From Pseudomonas viridiflava (lineage in GTDB: Bacteria > Pseudomonadota > Gammaproteobacteria > Pseudomonadales > Pseudomonadaceae): 64,000 nt of DNA. The stretch covers positions 62,001-126,000 of the forward strand of contig UVIF01000024.1 in the NCBI GenBank assembly GCA_900596015.1, written 5' to 3'. Made by a program: the position numbers and the translations under genes. The notes under the pieces are model-generated. The model made no database searches. It saw only the letters and a list, made by a program, of their open reading frames with translations, and was not told the origin of the DNA. Each line of letters opens with the position of its first letter. The stretch's first letter is position 1. Shown here in pieces: positions 8,638 to 16,573 of this stretch.

Positions 8638-10698
8638 TCAAAAATCCTTGCACAGGCGCAGCGCGTCGTAGATCGCCGCATGGGTGTTGCGCTGGGCCAC
8701 GCAGTCGCCGATACGAAACAGCAGATAGTCGTCGCCCGAGGTACTCAACGACGGCTGCGGCTGGATCGCGAACAAGGCGTCGATGTCCATCTGGCCCTTG
8801 TTGCGCGATCCCTGCTTGAGCGCGTAGTAGAGTTGTTCGTCGGGACGCACGCCGTTCTCCACCACCACCTGGTCGACCACACGCTCTTCCTTGGCGCCGG
8901 TGTATTCGTTCTCCAGCACGGCCACCAGCTTGTCGCCTTCGCGGTAGACCTTGTCCAGCATCATGTCGCCGGTCATGATCACTTCCTTGGGGTACATGCT
9001 GCGGTAGTAGGTGGGGAACGACGTACCGCCGATGGCCACGCCCGGCTTGATGTCGTCGGTAACGATCTCCACCTGGCTGCCCTTGTCGGCCAGGAAGTCG
9101 GCCACCGACATGCCGGTGAACTCGCAGATGGTGTCGTACACCAGCACGTTCTTGCCCGGTGCGACCTTGCCGTCGAGCACGTCCCAGCTGCTGACCACCA
9201 GGCCCTCTTCGGCGCCCCAGTGCTCGTTCTGTTCCAGAAACGGGTGGCCACCCACCGCCAGCACGACGATGTCCGGGCGCAGGTCCATGATGGTGTCGGC
9301 ATCGGCGGCCGTGCCCAGGCGCAGGTCGACCTTCAGGCGCGCCAGCTCCAGCTGGAACCAGCGAGTGATACCGGCGATCTGGTCACGCTGCGGCGCTTTG
9401 GACGCGGTGGTGATCTGCCCACCAATGAATTCCTTCTTCTCGAACAGCGTCACGTCGTGGCCACGTTCGGCCGCCACGCGCGCTGCCTCCATGCCGGCCG
9501 GGCCGGCGCCGACCACCACCACCTTGCGCTTCACGCCGGTGGACTTTTCGATGATGTGCGGCACGCCCATGTATTCGCGCGACGTGGCCGCGTTCTGGAT
9601 GCACAGCACGTCCAGCCCCTGGTACTGCCGATCGATGCAGTAGTTGGCGCCCACGCATTGCTTGATCTGGTCGATCTGGCCCATCTTGATCTTGGCGATC
9701 AGGTGCGGGTCGGCGATGTGCGCGCGGGTCATGCCGACCATGTCGACGTAGCCGCCTTCAAGGATGCGAGTGGCCTGGTTCGGATCCTTGATGTTCTGCG
9801 CGTGCAGCACCGGGATATTCACCACTTCCTTGATTCCGGCGGCCAGGTGCAGGAACGGCTCGGGCGGGTAGCTCATGTTCGGGATAACGTTGGCCAGGGT
9901 GTTGTGGGTGTCGCAACCCGAGCCCACCACGCCGAGGAAATCGAGCATGCCGGTATCGCAGTAGTACTTGGCGATTTCCTTCATGTCCTCGTGGCTGAGG
10001 CCATCGGGATGGAATTCGTCGCCGCAGATGCGCAGCCCCACGCAGAAGTCGTCGCCGACTTCCTTGCGCACGGCCTTGATCACCTCCATGCCGAAGCGCA
10101 TGCGGTTCTCGAAGCTGCCGCCCCACTCGTCGGTCCGCTTGTTGACCCGCGGGCTCCAGAACTGGTCGATCATGTGCTGGTGCACCGCCGACAGCTCGAC
10201 GCCGTCCAGGCCGCCCGCCTTGGCGCGGGCCGCAGCACTGGCGTAGTTGCCGATCACGCGCCAGATCTCTTCAGGCTCGATGGTCTTGCAGGTGGCGCGG
10301 TGCACCGGCTCGCGGATGCCCGACGGCGACATCAGGGTCGGCCAGTGCTCGCCGTCCCAGCGCGAGCGACGGCCCATGTGGGTGATCTGGATCATGATCT
10401 TGGCGCCATGCTTGTGCATGGCGTCGGCCAGGTTCTGGAAGTGCGGAATGATCTTGTCGGTGGCCAGGTTGACCGATTTCCACCAGCCCTGGGGGCTGTC
10501 GATGGCCACGCTGGAGGAACCGCCACAGATGGCCAGGCCTATTCCGCCACGGGCTTTCTCTTCGTAGTATTTGACGTAACGATCGGTGGTCATGCCGCCG
10601 TCGGTGGCGTAGACCTCGGCGTGCGCGGTACTGAGCACGCGGTTGCGGATCGTCAGCTTGCCGATCTGGATCGGCTGGAACATCGCTTCGAAAGCCAT
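8638..10698 (-). CDS. dgcA: DgcA, dimethylglycine demethylase flavoprotein
   Basis: 686 residues. The N-terminal ~370 residues are an old-yellow-enzyme-type TIM barrel (MFQPIQIGKLTIRNRV, HMGRRSRWDG) binding FMN. A Rossmann FAD/NAD domain follows (VVVVGAGPAGMEAARVAAERG). This is the trimethylamine-dehydrogenase/2,4-dienoyl-CoA-reductase architecture; in Pseudomonas DgcA is needed for dimethylglycine to sarcosine conversion. The linker that carries four Fe-S cysteines in trimethylamine dehydrogenase here reads C348-x5-C354-x11-C366, with Ala351 in place of the second cysteine. The gene lies 18 bp after the DUF5943 gene and is followed by a REP pair and dgcB. Confidence 0.93.
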   Translation of the reverse strand: MAFEAMFQPIQIGKLTIRNRVLSTAHAEVYATDGGMTTDRYVKYYEEKARGGIGLAICGGSSSVAIDSPQGWWKSVNLATDKIIPHFQNLADAMHKHGAKIMIQITHMGRRSRWDGEHWPTLMSPSGIREPVHRATCKTIEPEEIWRVIGNYASAAARAKAGGLDGVELSAVHQHMIDQFWSPRVNKRTDEWGGSFENRMRFGMEVIKAVRKEVGDDFCVGLRICGDEFHPDGLSHEDMKEIAKYYCDTGMLDFLGVVGSGCDTHNTLANVIPNMSYPPEPFLHLAAGIKEVVNIPVLHAQNIKDPNQATRILEGGYVDMVGMTRAHIADPHLIAKIKMGQIDQIKQCVGANYCIDRQYQGLDVLCIQNAATSREYMGVPHIIEKSTGVKRKVVVVGAGPAGMEAARVAAERGHDVTLFEKKEFIGGQITTASKAPQRDQIAGITRWFQLELARLKVDLRLGTAADADTIMDLRPDIVVLAVGGHPFLEQNEHWGAEEGLVVSSWDVLDGKVAPGKNVLVYDTICEFTGMSVADFLADKGSQVEIVTDDIKPGVAIGGTSFPTYYRSMYPKEVIMTGDMMLDKVYREGDKLVAVLENEYTGAKEERVVDQVVVENGVRPDEQLYYALKQGSRNKGQMDIDALFAIQPQPSLSTSGDDYLLFRIGDCVAQRNTHAAIYDALRLCKDF

Positions 10699-10716
10699 GA
10701 CGGTTGATTCCTCGAC

Positions 10717-11247
10717 TTACAACGGTTTCACGGTGAAGAGGCCATCTTCGTGGCCTTCTTCGGAGCCGCCGTACACTTGCTCGGCGACGGTACGAATGCT
10801 GCTGCCGCGAGCGGCGAGGATCTGGTCCATGGCGCCGGCGAACCAGCCGGTGAACATGTAGTCGACCTTGCGCCCGACCTTGCCGTACACGTAGACGAAG
10901 GCGGAATGTTCCAGCTTGACGCTGCAGGTGCCCTGGTCCAGGTCGATGTCCTGGATCTTGAACAGACCCCAGCCGCGTTGCGACAGGCGCTTCATGTAGT
11001 GCTCGAACACCGCGACGCCTTCCAGGCCATGGCACTCGGCTTCTTTCTCGCACCAGTGCCAGGCGGACTTGTAGCCCGCCTTGTAGAGAATCTCGGCGTA
11101 GGCGTCGGCGCCCAGCACTTCTTCGATGCCCATGTGGTTGTTGACGAAGAAGTGACGCGGCACGTACAGCATGGGCAAGGCGTCGGAGGTCCAGACACCG
11201 GTTTCGCTGTCGACTTCGATGGGCAGTTGCGGGGCGATCTTGGCCAT
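10717..11247 (-). CDS. DUF5943 protein of the dimethylglycine operon
   Basis: A 176-residue cytosolic protein without signal peptide. I recognise it as the DUF5943 type regularly found directly upstream of dgcA in pseudomonads; its C-terminal half (KLEHSAFVYVYG, FTGWFAGAMDQILAARGSS) recalls V4R (4-vinyl reductase-like) small-molecule-binding domains, but the usual V4R cysteines are absent. Function unknown. Its 18-bp spacing to dgcA implies a shared transcript and a role in dimethylglycine/sarcosine metabolism, perhaps as a binding or handling protein. Confidence 0.8.
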   Translation of the reverse strand: MAKIAPQLPIEVDSETGVWTSDALPMLYVPRHFFVNNHMGIEEVLGADAYAEILYKAGYKSAWHWCEKEAECHGLEGVAVFEHYMKRLSQRGWGLFKIQDIDLDQGTCSVKLEHSAFVYVYGKVGRKVDYMFTGWFAGAMDQILAARGSSIRTVAEQVYGGSEEGHEDGLFTVKPL

Positions 11248-11305
11248 GCGCTTGAACTCCGGAAATCAGTGATTGGCTGCCTCAGGCAAACACCGGGTTG
11301 CGGCG

Positions 11306-11330
11306 TTCGCGGGCAGAGCCCGCTCCCACA
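11306..11330. repeat. single REP element
   Basis: One REP palindrome (ttcgcgggcagagcccgctc and flank) in the gap between the dipeptidase gene and the DUF5943 gene. Confidence 0.85.
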
Positions 11331-11375
11331 GGGAAGAGCGGTTGGAATAAGGGTTGCGGCGTGTCAGCCAGGGCG

Positions 11376-12353
11376 TTATTCGCCCCAGACGTCCTTGAGG
11401 ACGTTGACCCAGTTCTCGCCCATGATCTTGCGCACGACACGTTCGCTGTGGCCGCGCTTGAGCAGGGTTTCGGTCAGGTTGGGGAACTCGCCCACGGTGC
11501 GGATGCCCAGCGGATTGATGATCTTGCCGAAGCTGGTCAGGCGGCGGGCGTAGCCCTTGTCGTGGGTCAGGTACTCGAAGAAGTCCTGGCCGTGGCCCTG
11601 GGTGAAGTCGGTGCCGATGCCGATCGCGTCTTCACCGACGATGTTCATGGTGTATTCGATGGCTTCGGCGTAGTCGTCGATGGTCGAATCGATACCCTTG
11701 GCCAGGAACGGCGCGAACATGGTCACGCCGACGAAGCCGCCGTGGTCGGCAATGAATTTCAGCTCGTCATCGGACTTGTTGCGCGGGTGTTCTTTCAAGC
11801 CCGACGGCAGACAATGGGAGTAGCACACCGGCTTTTTCGATTCGAGGATGACTTCTTCGCTGGTCTTGGAACCGACGTGGGACAGGTCGCACATCACGCC
11901 GACGCGGTTCATCTCGGCGACGATTTCACGGCCGAAGCCAGACAGGCCGCCGTCGCGCTCGTAGCAGCCGGTACCGACCAGGTTCTGGGTGTTGTAGCAC
12001 ATCTGCACGATGCCCACGCCCAGCTGCTTGAACACTTCCACATAGCCGATCTGGTCTTCATAGGCGTGGGCATTCTGGAAGCCGAAGAGGATGCCGGTCT
12101 TGCCGGTTTCCTTGGCCTTGCGGATGTCGGCGGTGCTGCGCACGGGCATCACCAGGTCGCTGTTCTCGCGCATCAGCTTCTGGCTCTTGCAGATGCTGTC
12201 GATGGTGGCCTGGAAACCTTCCCACACCGACACCGTGCAGTTGGCCATGGTCAGACCGCCCTTGCGCATGTCCTCGAACAGTTCGCGGTTCCATTTGGCA
12301 ATGATCAGCCCGTCGATGACGATGCTGTCGGCGTGCAGTTCGGCTGGGCTCAT
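11376..12353 (-). CDS. membrane dipeptidase-family (M19) metallohydrolase
   Basis: 325 residues of the M19 renal-dipeptidase family. Visible family features are the N-terminal IVIDGL, NAHAYED, LSHVG (zinc-ligand His), the PVCYSHC block and the GIGTDFTQGHG segment near residue 235-245. No signal peptide, so probably cytosolic. In P. aeruginosa the equivalent gene lies just upstream of dgcA in the betaine regulon, and the same order is seen here. The substrate is unknown; a link to betaine-derived metabolites or to glycine-containing dipeptides is inference. ATG 12353 was chosen; an in-frame TTG at 12374 would add seven residues. Confidence 0.88.
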   Translation of the reverse strand: MSPAELHADSIVIDGLIIAKWNRELFEDMRKGGLTMANCTVSVWEGFQATIDSICKSQKLMRENSDLVMPVRSTADIRKAKETGKTGILFGFQNAHAYEDQIGYVEVFKQLGVGIVQMCYNTQNLVGTGCYERDGGLSGFGREIVAEMNRVGVMCDLSHVGSKTSEEVILESKKPVCYSHCLPSGLKEHPRNKSDDELKFIADHGGFVGVTMFAPFLAKGIDSTIDDYAEAIEYTMNIVGEDAIGIGTDFTQGHGQDFFEYLTHDKGYARRLTSFGKIINPLGIRTVGEFPNLTETLLKRGHSERVVRKIMGENWVNVLKDVWGE

Positions 12354-12508
12354 CGGGCAGTCCCCATCAGGCAAGTCAGGCGCCGAATCGTATGTCGGCG
12401 CTTCATGGGGCCAGCATATGCCTGCGCGACAGGGCGACCGGATGCAAAAACGACAGGGGAATTGCCGAAAGCGTCAACGCACGACTCTAAACATGACCAC
12501 ACCCCCTC

Positions 12509-12596
12509 GTAGGAGCGGTCATCGGCCGCGAAAAGATCGCCACGATAAATCAGGTAGCGCGCGGTGCGTCCGTCGCGGCCACGGACCGCTCCCGCA
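12509..12596. repeat. REP pair upstream of the dipeptidase gene
   Basis: Two opposed REPs of the gtaggagcggtcatcggccg type (12509-12532 and 12571-12596) in the 370-bp gap 12354-12723. The gap separates divergent genes, so promoters for the dgc operon and for the LprI-like gene should lie beside the pair; I could not assign -35/-10 boxes with confidence. Confidence 0.88.
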
Positions 12597-12723
12597 AGCG
12601 ACCGGCTTGAGCCTGCCACTCCATGAAATAAACCACCTGCCATCGCTCTGCCCCTATGCTTTCCACGGGCCCTGAGCCAGAATCAGCGGCAATTGTCCTG
12701 CTCAACGGGTTAGGTAGATCCTC

Positions 12724-13125
12724 ATGAGATTCACGCTGCTGATGCTTGCCTTGCTGTCCTTCGCCGCCCAGGCCGAAGAGTCCGATGGCCCCACCCCGTG
12801 CGATAACGTCGAAACCGATCAGCAGAGCTACGACTGCTCGGCCTACAACCGCAAGACATCGGAAACCGAGATGAGCGAGTCGTACACCGACCTGCTCGAC
12901 CGCATCAACTCCCAGTTCCCCAAAGGCTCGCCCGAACTCAAGGCGTTCACCGACAGGCTCAAGACTGCCCAGGACCTGTGGGCCAAGTCGCGTGATGCCG
13001 ATTGCGACGTATACACGGTCAATGCCGGCAAAGGCACCAAGGCCTATGACATTGCCCAGAACGATTGTCGCGCGCAGAAGAGCGACGAGCGTTCCGAGTT
13101 CCTGCAGTCGGTGGGCCTGGAGTGA
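12724..13125 (+). CDS. secreted LprI/DUF1311-like protein
   Basis: 133 residues with a clear signal peptide (MRFTLLMLALLSFAAQAEE, cleavage after AQA). The mature part has the DUF1311/lysozyme-inhibitor LprI-like pattern: C..V.T..Q.SYDCSAYNRKTSETEMSESY, a helix pair, then WAKSRDADCDVYT and a terminal cysteine (NDCRAQKS). Four cysteines could form two disulfides. Likely periplasmic; inhibition of a lysozyme is only suggested by family naming. The next gene starts 2 bp after the stop, suggesting co-transcription. Confidence 0.8.
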   Translation: MRFTLLMLALLSFAAQAEESDGPTPCDNVETDQQSYDCSAYNRKTSETEMSESYTDLLDRINSQFPKGSPELKAFTDRLKTAQDLWAKSRDADCDVYTVNAGKGTKAYDIAQNDCRAQKSDERSEFLQSVGLE

Positions 13126-13127
13126 GC

Positions 13128-13544
13128 GTGAAAATAGCTGGCGTCGAGATCAAGGGCAGCGAAGCGATCTTCGCCGTGGTGGAATACGACGGTTCAGCGT
13201 TGGCGCATCTTTCCACTTCGCTCAAGAAAATCGCGCTGGAAGACGATGACATCGCGGCGAACGTGCGGCAGTTTCGTGAGCGAGTGGCGGCTTTCGTCGG
13301 CGACAACGGGTTGAAGATGCTTGCCATCAAGAAGCGCGGCAAGAAAGGCGAGTTCGCCGGCGGGCCGACCACCTTCAAGATCGAAGGCGTGCTGCAGCTG
13401 CTCGAAGGCTGCGAGGCGGTGCTGGTGTCGCCGCAGACCATCAGCGCCCAGGCCAAGAAGTTGGCCGAACTGCCAGGCAGCTTGAACAAATACCAGCACG
13501 AAGCCTACAAGGCTGCCTGTGCGGTATTGCTCAAGGCGCGCTGA
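13128..13544 (+). CDS. DUF3010 family protein
   Basis: 138 residues from a GTG start at 13128, beginning VKIAGVEIKGSEAIFAVVE, the typical start of DUF3010 proteins (RNase H-like fold). An upstream ATG at 13065 in the same frame would overlap the preceding gene by 60 bp and adds a non-conserved leader, so GTG is preferred. A Lys/Gly-rich segment (KKRGKKGEFAGGPTTFKIEG) sits in the middle. Function unknown; no signal peptide. Confidence 0.82.
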   Translation: MKIAGVEIKGSEAIFAVVEYDGSALAHLSTSLKKIALEDDDIAANVRQFRERVAAFVGDNGLKMLAIKKRGKKGEFAGGPTTFKIEGVLQLLEGCEAVLVSPQTISAQAKKLAELPGSLNKYQHEAYKAACAVLLKAR

Positions 13545-13563
13545 AACGGTCGACAGCCGTCTT

Positions 13564-13824
13564 TCATTCCTCCTCGTTTACTCGGCAGTCCAGGCCGATG
13601 TCCGTCGGATTGCCGGGGTCCTGCGCCACGAATGCACGGGTCTTGTGCTCGGCATCCGCCAGGTTGTCGGCCTCCACGGGCAGATCCACCAGGGTGTTGT
13701 TCCAGGCGTCGTCGGCCTGGTTATCGATGACCCGGCAGTCGTACCAGGCCGCCGTTGCCGGCCCGGCCAATGCCAGAAGAGCCACTGCTGCCAGGATTGG
13801 TGCAACCTTGACTTGCTTGCCCAT
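13564..13824 (-). CDS. small secreted protein of unknown function
   Basis: 86 residues: a signal peptide (VAPILAAVALLALAGPATAA) followed by a ~60-residue acidic mature part with two cysteines (YDCRV and LDCRV) that may form one disulfide. Convergent with the DUF3010 gene. No family recognised; related short periplasmic proteins are common in pseudomonads. Confidence 0.7.
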   Translation of the reverse strand: MGKQVKVAPILAAVALLALAGPATAAWYDCRVIDNQADDAWNNTLVDLPVEADNLADAEHKTRAFVAQDPGNPTDIGLDCRVNEEE

Positions 13825-13914
13825 TTCGATGATTCCTTTATCGCTGAATGAGCGCGCAGGTTAGCGGCCAGCTGGCGTACAAGAACGGTACATATGCATT
13901 GGCCGTGCTGGTGC

Positions 13915-14031
13915 CTTCGCGGCCACAGACCGCTCCTACAGGGGAAACACGGTCCATCCGCAGGAGCGATCAGTGGCCCAGGCGGCAGAGGCATCACAGT
14001 CCATCCGTAGGAGCGGCCAGTGGCCGCGAAG
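13915..14031. repeat. REP cluster downstream of cdhR
   Basis: Three REP copies: one inverted (gcggccacagaccgctccta), one degenerate (caggagcgatcagtggccca) and one direct (gtaggagcggccagtggccg). They sit between the 3' end of cdhR and the start of the small secreted protein gene. Confidence 0.85.
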
Positions 14032-14062
14032 GCGTCGGTACGGCCGCTGCACGGGCAACGAC

Positions 14063-15010
14063 CTACCCCGACTCGCGTCCGCGCCGATCTTCACGCGGGC
14101 AGCAGGCAAACCGCGCCCGGTAGCTGCGGGTGAAATACGACGGCGAGTCGAAACCGCAGGCAATGCTCACCTCCAGCACGCTCATCTGGGTCTGGCGCAG
14201 CAGCTGCCGGGCTTTCTCCAGGCGCAGACGCAGGTAGAAGTTGCTCGGCGTATCGTCCAGATGCAGACGGAACAAGCGCTCCAATTGGCGGCGGGTGACC
14301 TTGGCCAGTTCGGCCAGCTGCAAGGTGCTCAGCGGCGGCTCGGTGTGCTGTTCCATCTCGCCGATCACCTGCACCATCTTCTTGTTGTTGATGCCATAGC
14401 GCGAGGCGATTTCCATGCGTTGGTGGTCCTTGCGCGGCCTGATGCGCCCCACCACGAATTGCTCGGACACCTGGATCGCCAGCTCGCTGCCGTGGGCCTG
14501 GCCGATCAGGTCGAGCATCAGGTCGATGCAGGCGGTACCACCGGCGCAGGTGATGCGCGCGCTGTCGGTTTCGAACAGCTCCTGGCTGGCGCTCAGCGCC
14601 GGATAAGACTCGCGAAAGGCATCCAGAGCCTCCCAATGCAGCGCCACGCGGTGGCGCTCGAGCAGACCCGCTTCGGCGAGCACGAAACTGCCGGTGTCGA
14701 TGCCGCCCAGAGTTACCCCTTCGCGATCCAACCGTCGCAGCCAGTCGCGCAGTGCCCCATCAAAGGCTGCCAGCGGCTCGAACCCGGCCACCACCAACAA
14801 GGTCGCGCCCTTGGCCAACGGCTCGAGTGCGCCATCGGCATTCACCGACATGCCATTGCTGGCCAGCACCGCGCCGCCGTCCATGCTCAGCACCCGCCAA
14901 CGGTACAGCTCGCCGCGAAAGCGGTTGGCCACGCGCAGCGGCTCGATCGCCGAGATGAAACCGAGGGCGGAAAAACCGGGCAGCAACAGGAAATTGAAGT
15001 CTTGGGCCAT
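14063..15010 (-). CDS. cdhR: CdhR, GlxA/AraC-family regulator of carnitine catabolism
   Basis: 315 residues. An N-terminal DJ-1/PfpI-like sensory domain (FNFLLLPGFSALGFISAIEPLRVANRF; GGIDTGSFVLAEAGLL near 105-120) and a C-terminal AraC helix-turn-helix pair (STLQLAELAKVTRRQLERLF, SVLEVSIACGFDSPSYFTRSYR). This is the amidotransferase-like AraC class to which CdhR and GbdR belong. Divergent adjacency to caiX-cdhCAB is the arrangement of P. aeruginosa CdhR, which activates L-carnitine degradation. ATG 15010 (MAQDFNF) fits the family; a start at 15091 would only add translated REP-like sequence. A probable binding site lies at 15130-15163. Confidence 0.92.
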   Translation of the reverse strand: MAQDFNFLLLPGFSALGFISAIEPLRVANRFRGELYRWRVLSMDGGAVLASNGMSVNADGALEPLAKGATLLVVAGFEPLAAFDGALRDWLRRLDREGVTLGGIDTGSFVLAEAGLLERHRVALHWEALDAFRESYPALSASQELFETDSARITCAGGTACIDLMLDLIGQAHGSELAIQVSEQFVVGRIRPRKDHQRMEIASRYGINNKKMVQVIGEMEQHTEPPLSTLQLAELAKVTRRQLERLFRLHLDDTPSNFYLRLRLEKARQLLRQTQMSVLEVSIACGFDSPSYFTRSYRARFACCPREDRRGRESG

Positions 15011-15056
15011 GGTGTGCTCTGTGATTTCCGCGGTGAGCGATCCCCCAGCGCGATCC

Positions 15057-15095
15057 TGTGGGAGCGGGCGGGCAGCGAGCCCTCTGCCCACGAAG
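15057..15095. repeat. degenerate REP upstream of cdhR
   Basis: A diverged REP (tgtgggagcgggcgggcagc followed by its imperfect complement) in the 5' untranslated region of cdhR. Confidence 0.65.
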
Positions 15096-15129
15096 AGGGC
15101 CTCTGTGAAACACCACTAATACCCACCAC

Positions 15130-15163
15130 GTCGCCACTGTGCAAGAGCCGGTCGCTGCAGTGC
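15130..15163 (+). promoter_or_regulatory. candidate CdhR operator: 21-bp-phased direct repeats upstream of caiX
   Basis: Two 13-bp half-sites, gtcgccactgtgc (15130-15142) and gtcgctgcagtgc (15151-15163), agree at 10 of 13 positions and start exactly 21 bp apart, two helical turns, as expected for an AraC-type activator. A possible -10 (taccttat, 15187-15194) lies just downstream and the proximal repeat would abut the -35. Assignment to CdhR is inference from position in the cdhR-caiX gap; GbdR is the alternative. Confidence 0.55.
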
Positions 15164-15254
15164 GTTTTTTCCCGCAAGGGCCTGCGTACCTTATGCAAAC
15201 GGCGCGCAGACGCCGCCCCCATAACAATTCGAACTGCCGCCTGAGGGAGCCATC

Positions 15255-16175
15255 ATGAACAGATTGATCAGCTGCTGCCTGCTGATGCTTACCGGTACCG
15301 CGCTGTTGACCGGCACGGCCAGCGCTGCGGAACCGGCCAGTTGCAAGAACGTGCGCCTGGGCGTGGTCAACTGGACCGACGTGATCGCCACCAGCGCCAT
15401 GACCCAGGTGCTGCTCGACGATCTGGGCTACAGCGTCAAACAGACCAGCGCGTCCCAGCAGATCATCTTCGCTGGCATCCGCGATCAGCGCCTGGACATG
15501 TTTCTGGGTTACTGGAACCCGTTGATGACCCAGACCATCACCCCCTTCGTGGAACAGAAGCAGGTGCGTGTGCTGGCCGAGCCCAGCTTGAAGGACGCCC
15601 GCGCCACCTTGGCCGTGCCGACTTACCTGGCCGACAAAGGCCTGAAAAGCTTCGCCGACATTGCCAAATTCAAGAAGGAACTGGGCGGCAAGATCTACGG
15701 CATCGAACCGGGGTCGGGCGCCAACACGCAGATCAAGGACATGATCGCCAAGAACCGCTTCGGCCTGGGTGACTTTCAACTGGTGGAGTCCAGTGAAGCC
15801 GGCATGCTCTCGGCAGTGACGCGCGCGGTAAAGCGCAACGAGGCGATCGTGTTCTTCGGTTGGGCACCGCACCCGATGAACGTCAACCAGGACATGACCT
15901 ACCTGAGCGGCAGTGAAGATGCCCTGGGCCCGAACGAGGGCATGGCCACGGTGTGGACAGTGACCGCGCCGGACTACGCCAGCCGCTGCCCCAACGTGGA
16001 CAAACTGCTGAGCAACCTGACCTTCACGGCCGCCGACGAGAGCCGAATGATGCAGCCGCTGCTGGAGCACAAGGACGCCTTCGACTCGGCACGGCAATGG
16101 CTCAAGGACCACCCCCAGGACCGCGCGCGCTGGCTGCAGGGCGTCACTACCTTCGACGGCAAGCCTGCCACTTGA
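15255..16175 (+). CDS. caiX: CaiX, carnitine-binding periplasmic protein
   Basis: 306 residues with a signal peptide (MNRLISCCLLMLTGTALLTG, cleavage near ASAAEPA). The mature protein is an OpuAC/ChoX-type ligand-binding domain: VNWTDVIATSAMTQVLLDDLGY, the YWNPLM loop, GIEPGSGANTQIKDM and VFFGWAPHPMN, with tryptophans/tyrosines positioned to box a quaternary ammonium group. In P. aeruginosa CaiX delivers carnitine to the CbcWV transporter core. There is no permease or ATPase gene beside it; cbcWV are about 8 kb downstream. It heads the carnitine operon. Confidence 0.92.
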   Translation: MNRLISCCLLMLTGTALLTGTASAAEPASCKNVRLGVVNWTDVIATSAMTQVLLDDLGYSVKQTSASQQIIFAGIRDQRLDMFLGYWNPLMTQTITPFVEQKQVRVLAEPSLKDARATLAVPTYLADKGLKSFADIAKFKKELGGKIYGIEPGSGANTQIKDMIAKNRFGLGDFQLVESSEAGMLSAVTRAVKRNEAIVFFGWAPHPMNVNQDMTYLSGSEDALGPNEGMATVWTVTAPDYASRCPNVDKLLSNLTFTAADESRMMQPLLEHKDAFDSARQWLKDHPQDRARWLQGVTTFDGKPAT

Positions 16176-16214
16176 ACACAACCCTGTAGCAGCGCCGCCT
16201 GTGGCAGCGGATTC

Positions 16215-16553
16215 TGTGGGAGCGGGTTCTACCCACGAAGGCTTCACCACCGTAGATGGACAAGACCGCGCTGCATCAGCAATACCGCAAATACCGCCGA
16301 CGCGGCTCGCGCCGCTGCTACACCATTTCCCGGAGCAGCGGCGGCTGTGGGAGCGGGTTCTACCCGCGAAGGCTTCACCACCGTAGATGGACAAGACCGC
16401 GCTGCATCAGCCACACCGCAAATACCGCCGACGCGGCTCGCGCCGCTGCTACACCATTTCCCGGAGCAGCGGCGCCTGTGGGATCGGGTTCTACCCGCGA
16501 AGGCTTCACCACCGTAGATGGACAAGACCGCGCTGCATCAGCACTACCGCACA
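16215..16553. repeat. 131-bp tandem direct repeat (about 2.6 copies) built from two REP types
   Basis: Units begin at 16215, 16346 and 16477, exactly 131 bp apart; the third stops at about 16553. Each unit holds one REP of the tgtgggagcgggttctaccc type and a second palindrome (gacgcggctcgcgccgctgc) separated by a conserved spacer. It fills the 398-bp gap 16176-16573 between caiX and cdhC, which has no other gene. Copies are nearly identical, so the amplification looks recent. Confidence 0.93.
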
Positions 16554-16573
16554 GACCCACAAGGAGCCCTGCA

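Noticed and set aside
6529..10707. A 1392-codon open frame on the plus strand opposite dgcA and dgcB
   Set aside because: It is the mirror of two well-identified genes in GC-rich DNA; its composition is that of an antisense frame and no domain is recognisable.
13545..13563. Terminator between the DUF3010 gene and the small secreted protein gene
   Set aside because: Only a 4-bp stem could be formed.
16215..16553. CRISPR-like array
   Set aside because: The repeated unit is 131 bp with identical spacers and REP palindromes, and no cas genes are present.
16256..16573. N-terminal extension of CdhC from upstream ATG codons
   Set aside because: It only translates the tandem repeat; the ATG at 16574 has a ribosome site and starts the family sequence.
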